Below, one piece after another: positions 32,032 through 38,045 of a stretch of 38,045 nucleotides of DNA. How positions within the stretch are numbered: the stretch's first letter is position 1; each line of letters starts with the position of its first letter. This stretch comes from an uncultured Fretibacterium sp. (GTDB lineage Bacteria; Synergistota; Synergistia; Synergistales; Aminobacteriaceae): positions 1 to 38,045 of the forward strand of contig CALGHA010000054.1 in NCBI GenBank assembly GCA_937915835.1, written 5' to 3'. A program made the translations under genes and the position numbers. Below the pieces are notes generated by a model that worked only from the letters and a program-made list of their open reading frames with translations, was not told where the DNA came from and ran no database searches.

Positions 32032-33306
32032 ATGCTGGGGCGTAATCAAGACAGATTAACCGGCCTTCTGACTCGTGAGGGATTTATTGAGTTTTCGAGA
32101 AAATTCACGGGACAAGACGGCCAAGCTGTTATCTGGTTCAATCTCGACAACTTCAAGATGTTCAATAAGCGTTTTGGATTTACTCGGGGCGATGAAATTT
32201 TGAAGGAGATTGCGTTAATTCTTGATGGTATTTTTCCTCGTGATGAGAACTTACTCGCCAGATTTTCGGATGATAATTTTGTGGTATTAACTAACTGGAT
32301 TTCAGCTGAGATTAATATTGACACTGTGCAGGAATATTTATACTCGCTTCATGAGGATGTAACGTTGAGATTACGCGCGGGAATATATTTTCCGTCTGAT
32401 GATGAAGATATACGTTCAGCGTTTGACCGTGCAAAATTGGCCTGTGACAGCATCCGGAAAAATCATTCAGTGAGTTCATGCATGTTTCATAACGGGATGA
32501 GCAAGGAATTATCGCTTCAGCAGCATATTCTTGACAATTTAGATTACGCCTTCAAGAATGAGTTAATCACTGTGCTATATCAGCCTATTGTCAGGCTCTC
32601 AACTGGGAAAGTCTGTGAGGCCGAAGCATTAACGCGATGGAATGACCCTGAACTCGGCTTAATTTCTCCGGCTGAGTTTATTCCGACGCTTGAGCAATAC
32701 CGGGAAATTCACAAGCTCGATATTTTTGCGATGAAGAAAGTCTGCCATGATTACAAAACTCGCAATGACAACGGGCTTAAACTTTTGCCGACTTCCGTAA
32801 ATCTTTCACGTCTGGATTTTGAGCTTTGCGACATTATACAGGAGATTGAGTTAGCTGTAACGTTGAATAATATTCCTCGTGAGATGCTGAGAATTGAGAT
32901 AACAGAAAGCATTAACGAGGAAGATATGACCGTGTTAAATCTTGGGATTGAGAAATTGCGCACAATGGGCTATCAAGTTTGGATGGACGATTTTGGCTCC
33001 GGTTATTCTTCGTTGAACGTGCTGAAGGATTATAACTTTGACACGATAAAATTCGACATGAAATTTCTGCGGGGCTTCGACGTGAATAAATCCAAGAAGG
33101 CAAAATACATTATCAGCTCCAATCTCGAAATGGCGCGTTTAATGGGAATGCAGGCTCTTGCTGAAGGTGTCGAGACGGAAGAGCAACTAAGATATTTGCG
33201 TTCAATTGGCTTTGACAAGGTGCAGGGATATTATTTTGGGAAGCCCATGAAACTTGATGAGATTTTCGCGTTGAATATCGGCGTTGAAGAAGTTCATTCG
33301 TCATAG
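32032..33306 (+). CDS. Degenerate GGDEF plus EAL protein, predicted cyclic-di-GMP phosphodiesterase
   Basis: 424 residues, no membrane segment or sensor domain. The GGDEF half (about 5-140) reads SDDNF (79-83) instead of GGDEF, and has RGDE at 52-55, so cyclase activity is not expected; it may bind GTP or signal molecules. The EAL half (about 165-415) is intact: EALTRW (198-203), ITES (290-293), the catalytic loop DDFGSGYSS (319-327), the TIKFD strand (338-342), Glu378 in EGVETEEQ and QGYYFGKP (398-405). It should therefore hydrolyse cyclic-di-GMP to pGpG. The gene begins 10 bases after the PPC gene with no strong ribosome site. Its 3' end overlaps the convergent CitG-like gene by 13 bases. 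Target process is unknown; a surface or pilus switch is a guess. Confidence 0.9.
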   Translation: MLGRNQDRLTGLLTREGFIEFSRKFTGQDGQAVIWFNLDNFKMFNKRFGFTRGDEILKEIALILDGIFPRDENLLARFSDDNFVVLTNWISAEINIDTVQEYLYSLHEDVTLRLRAGIYFPSDDEDIRSAFDRAKLACDSIRKNHSVSSCMFHNGMSKELSLQQHILDNLDYAFKNELITVLYQPIVRLSTGKVCEAEALTRWNDPELGLISPAEFIPTLEQYREIHKLDIFAMKKVCHDYKTRNDNGLKLLPTSVNLSRLDFELCDIIQEIELAVTLNNIPREMLRIEITESINEEDMTVLNLGIEKLRTMGYQVWMDDFGSGYSSLNVLKDYNFDTIKFDMKFLRGFDVNKSKKAKYIISSNLEMARLMGMQALAEGVETEEQLRYLRSIGFDKVQGYYFGKPMKLDEIFALNIGVEEVHSS

Positions 33307-34187
33307 CCCGACCGAGTTAATCTTAATCTTACCAGCTCAGGAATGAATAAAGCGTTTGAGAGGATTATTGCGCTTCCGTTTGGAGCAGTTCCACGTGAGC
33401 GTAAATTATTGTCGAACTCGAAAATTGCGTCAATTCCTTCTGTTGTGAGCATTCCGCCGAGCTTGATTATCTCTTTTGCTTCAGCTTGAACGTTCAGGAG
33501 TTCCGTAATTCCTTTTCGTGTCGCAATTCCTGTGTCTTGATTTTCGGCCATAATATTAATCAGAGTGTGAGTGCATTTTTCCCGAAAAGTCAGGTGTGAA
33601 TGAGTTGCGTTCAGAGTTCGTAAAGTTTCGAGAGCCTTTAACGTTTCCTTGAAGCCGTGTTCAGCTTCTCCCCTTATGCCTTCGAGAGCGTAAGACAGCC
33701 AGGCTTTTTCTCCGGGAGTAAACATTGTGCGGTTTGAGTCTTCGAGCGTCCATAATTCCCTTTCAGTTATTCCACGAACGAATGACGATGCAGTTAACGT
33801 AATCGCGGCGGGCGTTAAAATTCTCTTTTGCTTGATTAATCTTCCAGCTGCCGCACTCATAAGTCCCAAGCAAAACACAAAACCCTTCATTTTGAGCCTG
33901 CCTCTTGTCGCCGTAAGAACATCATGAAGGCCAATTTTCGCCGTGCCCTTAAGGATATTGAACGCGTCTTCCGGTTTAATATTCTCCGTGTCAATTCCAA
34001 CGGAAGCACAGTTCACAAAACATTGGAATAATGACATTGCGCCGTCGATTAAAACGGGAAAATCTGTGCCGTCAAGTGCGCTGTTGTCAATCGGAGTGAT
34101 TAATCCCGGCTTTGGATAAACTGAGGCTGTGTTGATTATGGCTTTCACTGCGAGTTTAGCAATGTTGAATATGAATATTTCTCCCAA
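33294..34187 (-). CDS. Triphosphoribosyl-dephospho-CoA synthase family protein (CitG/MdcB-like)
   Basis: Cytosolic protein of 297 residues. CitG makes the 2'-(5''-triphosphoribosyl)-3'-dephospho-CoA prosthetic group of citrate or malonate decarboxylase complexes. The family loop KPGLITPIDNSALDGTDF (26-43) is recognisable. The last half keeps AEHGFKETL and AENQDTGIATRKGI. It begins with TTG and GAGGA 10 bases earlier. No citC/D/E/F, mdc or acyl carrier gene is in the window, so it has no obvious client here. It is convergent with and overlaps the EAL gene by 13 bases. The fold assignment is fair; the reaction is inferred from the family only. Confidence 0.78.
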   Translation of the reverse strand: MGEIFIFNIAKLAVKAIINTASVYPKPGLITPIDNSALDGTDFPVLIDGAMSLFQCFVNCASVGIDTENIKPEDAFNILKGTAKIGLHDVLTATRGRLKMKGFVFCLGLMSAAAGRLIKQKRILTPAAITLTASSFVRGITERELWTLEDSNRTMFTPGEKAWLSYALEGIRGEAEHGFKETLKALETLRTLNATHSHLTFREKCTHTLINIMAENQDTGIATRKGITELLNVQAEAKEIIKLGGMLTTEGIDAIFEFDNNLRSRGTAPNGSAIILSNALFIPELVRLRLTRSGYDE

Positions 34188-34273
34188 AGTTTTACGTTCC
34201 TCTATGAATTAACATGATGTATATTTTACACTGTTTCAAGCAAAAAATTTTTCGCTATCACATATTTTATTGA

Positions 34274-34301
34274 TTGCCGTATCGTAATTTATTGATAGAA
34301 T
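34274..34301 (+). promoter_or_regulatory. Putative promoter of the mannitol-dehydrogenase-family gene
   Basis: TTGCCG (34274-34279) and TAGAAT (34296-34301) at 16-base spacing. The RNA would start about 34308, before AGGAGG (34328-34333) and the ATG at 34343. This location argues against a coding start at 34274. Confidence 0.5.
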
Positions 34302-34342
34302 TTACTTACGTTCACAAATTTTTCACAGGAGGTAAATTATTT

Positions 34343-35929
34343 ATGCGCTTAACGTTAAAAGGCCTTCAGGACAAAGCGGCATGGGAAAAAGCCGGTATTC
34401 GACTTCCGAAGAATGACATTCAGAAGATGCGTGAACTTACGGCGAAAAATCCAACATGGGTACACTTCGGAGCTGGAAATATTTTCAGGGGATTTATCGC
34501 GGCATTACAGCAGAATTTGCTTGATGAGGGATTAGCTGAGACGGGGATTATTGCGGCTGAAACTTTCGACTACGAGATCATCAAGAAAATTTATGAGCCT
34601 TTTGATTGTTTGACGCTCATGGTAACTCTGAGAGCTTCGGGGAAAATGGACAAGAATATTATTGCTTCGATAGCTCAGGGTATACGTGCTGACAGTTCGG
34701 ACGCTGAGGAATGGGCGAAACTTAAGGCAATTTTCGTAAAGCCCTCGCTTCAAATGGTCAGTTACACAATCACAGAGAAGGGCTATGCTTTACGTGATGT
34801 TAAGGGTGAGTTACTGCCTGTTGTCGTGAGTGACATGAAGTCCGGGCCTGATGCTCCCAAACATGCGATGAGCGTAACGGCTTCATTATTGCTTGAACGT
34901 TTCAGAGCTAACGCACAGCCTATTGCGGTCGTCAGCATGGATAACTGCTCACATAACGGTGAAAAGTTACGTGCTTCAGTTCTTGAAGTCGCAAAAGCAT
35001 GGGTTGATAACGGCTTCGTTGATAAAGAGTTTTACGCGTGGATAAGCGATGAAAAGCAGGTTAGCTTCCCATGGAGCATGATTGACAAGATTACTCCCAG
35101 ACCTGCTGAAGTCGTCGAAGCTGATTTGAAGGCTCTCGGTGTCGAGGATATGTCCCCAGTTATCACGAACAGGAACACTTACATTGCCCCATTCGTCAAC
35201 GCTGAAGCTCCGCAGTATCTCGTCGTCGAAGATAATTTCCCGAACGGCCGTCCAGCACTTGAGAAAGCCGGAGTTTACATGACAGATCGCGACACAGTCA
35301 ACAAGACCGAGCGAATGAAGGTTACGACATGTTTGAACCCGTTACATACGGCAATGTCAGTTTACGGCTGCATGCTAGGTTACACGAAGATTGCTGACGA
35401 GATGAGCGACCCGGAGATTAAGAAACTTGTTGAACTTGTCGGCTACAAAGAGGGACTTCCTGTTGTTGTTAATCCTGGCATTCTTGACCCGAAGAAATTT
35501 ATTGATGAAGTTGTCGGTGAGAGACTTCCGAACTCGTTCTTGCCTGACACTCCACAGAGAATTGCGACCGACACGAGCCAGAAAATTCCTGTGAGATTTG
35601 GCGAGACACTGAAGAGTTATGTTGCTGACGACAAACTTGATGTGAAATCGTTGACGGCGATACCTTTAGCATTGGCCGGATGGCTGAGATATTTGGGCGG
35701 AACTGACGACAAGGGCGAAGCTATGCAGGTAAGTTCAGATCCTATGCTTGAAGTTTTGCAGAATGAGCTGAAGACACCTGAAGGCTTTAAAGCAATTCTC
35801 AGCAATAAAAACATTTTCGGTGTAGATTTATACGAGGCCGGATTAGCGGAGAAAGTTGAAGGATTTTACAAGGAACTTAACGCCGGGCCTGGAGCTGTTC
35901 GTGCAACGTTGAAGAAATATTTAGCGTAA
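34343..35929 (+). CDS. Mannitol-dehydrogenase-family oxidoreductase (hexuronate or polyol)
   Basis: NAD-dependent polyol or hexuronate oxidoreductase related to mannitol 2-dehydrogenase and fructuronate reductase (UxuB). I take the ATG at 34343 with AGGAGG 9 bases before. A longer frame from TTG 34274 runs through a promoter. The product is 528 residues, the normal size. The N-terminal Rossmann segment is WVHFGAGNIFRGF. The catalytic set K-x5-N-x2-H is intact (KVTTCLNPLHTAMSVYG). The substrate among mannitol, fructuronate, tagaturonate or others is undefined. No uronate or mannitol uptake genes are beside it. A strong terminator follows, so it is monocistronic. Confidence 0.88.
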   Translation: MRLTLKGLQDKAAWEKAGIRLPKNDIQKMRELTAKNPTWVHFGAGNIFRGFIAALQQNLLDEGLAETGIIAAETFDYEIIKKIYEPFDCLTLMVTLRASGKMDKNIIASIAQGIRADSSDAEEWAKLKAIFVKPSLQMVSYTITEKGYALRDVKGELLPVVVSDMKSGPDAPKHAMSVTASLLLERFRANAQPIAVVSMDNCSHNGEKLRASVLEVAKAWVDNGFVDKEFYAWISDEKQVSFPWSMIDKITPRPAEVVEADLKALGVEDMSPVITNRNTYIAPFVNAEAPQYLVVEDNFPNGRPALEKAGVYMTDRDTVNKTERMKVTTCLNPLHTAMSVYGCMLGYTKIADEMSDPEIKKLVELVGYKEGLPVVVNPGILDPKKFIDEVVGERLPNSFLPDTPQRIATDTSQKIPVRFGETLKSYVADDKLDVKSLTAIPLALAGWLRYLGGTDDKGEAMQVSSDPMLEVLQNELKTPEGFKAILSNKNIFGVDLYEAGLAEKVEGFYKELNAGPGAVRATLKKYLA

Positions 35930-35942
35930 GAAAAAGTTTATG

Positions 35943-35974
35943 CCTCCTCTGAAATATGGGGAGGATTTTTTTTT
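35943..35974 (+). terminator. Intrinsic terminator with repeated-type hairpin
   Basis: CCTCCTC (35943-35949) pairs with GGGGAGG (35958-35964), 7 pairs with one G-T, loop TGAAATAT, then A and nine T at 35966-35974. The same hairpin with a slightly different loop occurs on the minus strand at 22126-22145. Confidence 0.85.
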
Positions 35975-36058
35975 GCGCGTAATTTCACCTATTGAGTTAA
36001 ACCAGACTTCACAGTTTATTTTTCTCTCATAAATCCCAACAAGGAGGAAAAATTTATC

Positions 36059-36985
36059 ATGAAAAGTTTTATCACAGCGTTATTGCTCGTTATAGTTTTC
36101 GCTGGTTCAGCATTCGCGGCCTCAGATGTCTTCTTCACGAAGGAAATTACTCCGGCGGGCTTAATGGCGATTTATAATAAGCTCGGGCGTGAAGCGTCGG
36201 GAAAAGTCGGAGTTAAGCTCAGCACTGGCGAGGCAGGCAACACGCATTATCTTTCGCCTGAATTAATCGGTGAACTCGTCAAGAAAGTCAACGGGACAAT
36301 AATCGAGGGCAACACAGCTTACGGAGGATCACGAGCTTCAACGGCTATGCATATGCAAGTTGCTGAAGATCACGGCTTCACGAAGATTGCGAAAGTTGAT
36401 ATTCTTGATTCAGAAGGGGAGATTGAGCTTCCTGTTGCGAATGGTAAACATCTTAAAGCTGACGTTGTAGGCTCACACTTTGCGGATTATGACTTCGTTT
36501 TAGTCTTGACGCATTTTAAGGGGCATGCAATGGGAGGTTTCGGCGGAGCGTTAAAGAATATCTCAATAGGGATTGCTTCACCGCGCGGAAAAGTCAGAAT
36601 ACACACAGCGGGCACAAAAGATTCTGGCTCAATCTGGTACGACAAGCAGGATGATTTTCTCGAGTCAATGGCGGAAGCGGCAAAAGCAATTTCTGACAGT
36701 CTCGACGGCGGAAAAAGAATAATGTACATCAGCGTAATGAACCATTTGAGCGTTGATTGTGATTGCGACGGAAGTCCTTCTGCTCCTGACATGCACGACA
36801 TAGGAATTTTAGGCTCATTAGATCCGGTTGCGCTGGATCAAGCCTGTGTTGATTTAGTCTATAAGGCTCCGGACGGAAAATCTTTGATTAACCGCATGGA
36901 ATCCCGGCACGGCATTCACACGGTTGAACATGCCGCAGAAATCGGACTTGGAACTCGTGATTATAACTTTGTGAGCATTGATTAA
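36059..36985 (+). CDS. Secreted DUF362-type protein
   Basis: 308 residues. Residues 1-20 form a signal peptide (MKSFITALLLVIVFAGSAFA). The mature part is a DUF362 domain: GGSRASTAMHMQVAEDHG, VLVLTHFKGHAMGGFGGALKNISIG and DCDCDG (233-238) with a DIGILGSLDPVALDQACVDLV end. The first DUF362 proteins known carry a 4Fe-4S domain; this one has none. Its two Cys residues in DCDC and the conserved His in THFKGHA might bind a metal or cluster (inference). It has AAGGAGG 10 bases before the ATG. The permease gene begins 8 bases before its stop, so the two are coupled. The signal peptide makes an extracytoplasmic role likely. Function unknown. Confidence 0.82.
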   Translation: MKSFITALLLVIVFAGSAFAASDVFFTKEITPAGLMAIYNKLGREASGKVGVKLSTGEAGNTHYLSPELIGELVKKVNGTIIEGNTAYGGSRASTAMHMQVAEDHGFTKIAKVDILDSEGEIELPVANGKHLKADVVGSHFADYDFVLVLTHFKGHAMGGFGGALKNISIGIASPRGKVRIHTAGTKDSGSIWYDKQDDFLESMAEAAKAISDSLDGGKRIMYISVMNHLSVDCDCDGSPSAPDMHDIGILGSLDPVALDQACVDLVYKAPDGKSLINRMESRHGIHTVEHAAEIGLGTRDYNFVSID

Positions 36986-37889
36986 GATTTTTCACAGGGA
37001 ATTTATTTATCTCTGGTATTATTTCACTTTACAGCTTGAGCAGATTTATGCTTATTGGCTGTTAGGAATGGCGATAGGCTCGTTCGTCTCAGTATTTGGG
37101 AAAAAGAGAATTCATGAGTTTGTTGCTAGTTTGAGTGAAAGGAAATTAAGCATCTTCGGGATTGTTCCGGCGTGTATTCTGGGCATTGCGTCGCCATTGT
37201 GCATGTACGGGACAATTCCGATTGCGGCTTCGTTCAGGGAAAAGGGAATGCGTGAGGACTGGCTAGCTTCGTTCATGATGGCTTCGATTTTGCTTAATCC
37301 CCAGTTGATAATTTATTCTGCCGCGCTTGGTTCGACAGCTTTAATCGTGAGAGTTTTATCATGTTTCTTCTGCGGAATTTTTGCGGGGCTTTGCGTTAAC
37401 CTTTACGGAAAATTTTCAGGGAATAAAAACTTTTTCACATTCTCAGGATTTTACGAGAGCAATAATCATGACACGGACCCGAATATTTTCATGAGATATA
37501 TTAAGAATTTCGGGCGAAACGTGAGAGCGACGGGAATATATTTCCTGCTTGGAATATTCTTGACGGCGTTGTTTCAGCGTTATGTTCCAGCAGAGAGCTT
37601 TGCGAGATTATTCGGGCGTAAAAACGGTTTCGGTGTCCTGATGGCGGCGACAATCGGCGTTCCGTTGTATGCTTGCGGAGGCGGAACAATCCCTTTGCTT
37701 CAAGTTTGGCTTGCTGACGGAATGAGTTTAGCGAGTGCGAGTGCGTTTATGATTACGGGGCCAGCGACGAAGATTACGAACTTGGGAGCGTTGAAAATTG
37801 TACTTGGAGCTAAAAATTTCATGGCTTATCTTGCTTTCGTGATAGTTTATTCGCTAGTGAACGGCCTGATTGTTGAATTATTAGCATAA
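36978..37889 (+). CDS. Permease of the DUF318 (YraQ/ArsP-like) family
   Basis: Membrane protein of 303 residues with about eight helices in two repeated halves. Each half carries a matching motif: SPLCMYGTIPIAAS and PLYACGGGTIPLLQ, with conserved cysteines that ArsP relatives use or place near the pore. The first half has ILLNPQLI and the second SASAFMITGPATKITNLGAL, signatures of the family. The start is TTG within the end of the DUF362 gene (8-base overlap). No strong ribosome site is seen, as expected for coupled reading. Family members export trivalent organoarsenicals or unknown compounds. The soluble partner here points to a metal or thiol ligand (inference). The unit ends at a convergent terminator facing purL. 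Confidence 0.85.
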   Translation: MIKIFHREFIYLWYYFTLQLEQIYAYWLLGMAIGSFVSVFGKKRIHEFVASLSERKLSIFGIVPACILGIASPLCMYGTIPIAASFREKGMREDWLASFMMASILLNPQLIIYSAALGSTALIVRVLSCFFCGIFAGLCVNLYGKFSGNKNFFTFSGFYESNNHDTDPNIFMRYIKNFGRNVRATGIYFLLGIFLTALFQRYVPAESFARLFGRKNGFGVLMAATIGVPLYACGGGTIPLLQVWLADGMSLASASAFMITGPATKITNLGALKIVLGAKNFMAYLAFVIVYSLVNGLIVELLA

Positions 37890-37921
37890 AAAATAACTCC
37901 CGGCCAATTTTACACCGGGAG
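37888..37921 (-). terminator. Intrinsic terminator after purL
   Basis: On the minus strand CTCCCGG (37915-37921), loop of 11, CCGGGAG (37897-37903), followed by TTATTTTTTA. The plus strand has no T run, so it serves purL. Confidence 0.75.
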
Positions 37922-37931
37922 CCTTCATTCT

Positions 37932-38045
37932 TTAAGCCTTCCTGAAATACTCGCAAGCTCCTTCAAAAAGTTTCATGTCATAATTTCCCGGAACATTCAC
38001 GTATAAATTTTTCCCGGCACGTTCAACATGTCCCATTCGTCCCAG
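37932..38045 (-). CDS. purL: Phosphoribosylformylglycinamidine synthase, C-terminal fragment
   Basis: Only the last 37 codons and the stop lie in the window. The peptide opens LGRMGHVERAGKNLYVNVPG and ends ACEYFRKA. This matches the very end of the glutaminase part of the long, one-chain FGAM synthase (G(K/R)MGHSER...NVPGNYDxxLFE), which uses glutamine and ATP in the fourth step of purine synthesis. The family sequence GHSER is GHVER here. The gene runs on beyond base 38045 and is cut by the window end only. The fusion form is inferred from this C-terminal match, since the synthase half is not visible. Confidence 0.85.
   Translation of the reverse strand: MGRMGHVERAGKNLYVNVPGNYDMKLFEGACEYFRKA

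Noticed and set aside
1..38045. rRNA, tRNA, CRISPR arrays, insertion sequences or riboswitches
   Set aside because: Reading both strands of the intergenic stretches showed no cloverleaf, regularly spaced repeat, transposase motif or known riboswitch core; a covariance-model search would settle this.

Overview
The window looks like chromosome from an anaerobic, amino-acid-fermenting bacterium of the phylum Synergistota (Synergistetes). Three things point there. The cell-surface protein at 25177-26769 ends in what I recognise as a Synergist-CTERM sorting tail (Gly/Ser-rich, one Cys, hydrophobic helix, basic end). The catabolic core is made of ferredoxin-dependent 2-oxoacid oxidoreductases (iorAB and a one-chain pyruvate:ferredoxin oxidoreductase) with aryl/acyl-CoA ligases. 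Genes are tightly packed, with strong GGAGG ribosome sites and frequent TTG starts. Bases 1-14 are not biological: they match the 3' end of the Illumina adapter, so the left edge is a raw contig end. No rRNA, tRNA, CRISPR array or insertion sequence was seen.

Layout. 1-2.3 kb (minus): cation/proton antiporter and a ribokinase-like PfkB kinase with altered motifs. 2.5-3.5 kb (plus): D-2-hydroxyacid dehydrogenase. 3.5-10.5 kb (minus): HtrA protease, lgt, an acyl-CoA synthetase and a large ankyrin-repeat protein with duplicated DUF4145-like and S1/OB-like parts. 10.5-10.9 kb: a divergent control region. 10.9-15.5 kb (plus): iorA-iorB-paaK-ACT, a terminator, then a second ACT gene. 15.5-17.3 kb (minus): an AT-rich two-gene cassette, an ABC/SMC-type ATPase and a small protein with a PD-(D/E)XK nuclease signature. 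This is the best candidate for an undescribed system, probably defence. 17.4-19.8 kb (minus): amidohydrolase and sodium:solute symporter, translationally coupled. 20.0-22.1 kb (plus): exported flavoprotein reductase with tandem FMN-binding domains. 22.1-26.8 kb (minus): two paralogous acyl-CoA synthetases behind the Synergist-CTERM protein. 27.1-30.7 kb (plus): nifJ. 30.9-33.3 kb (plus): pilin-like protein, PPC/DUF296 protein and a degenerate-GGDEF/EAL protein. 33.3-34.2 kb (minus): CitG-like protein. 34.3-37.9 kb (plus): mannitol-dehydrogenase-family oxidoreductase, secreted DUF362 protein and a permease. 37.9 kb to the end (minus): the last 37 codons of purL.

How the parts fit (inference): amino acids are transaminated to 2-oxoacids. 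IorAB and PFOR decarboxylate these to acyl-CoAs and reduce ferredoxin. PaaK and the three synthetases interconvert acids and CoA thioesters. ACT proteins may sense amino acids. The hydroxyacid dehydrogenase and the exported flavoprotein reductase offer electron sinks. A 19-base element shared, in opposite orientation, by the iorA and nifJ upstream regions may link their control.
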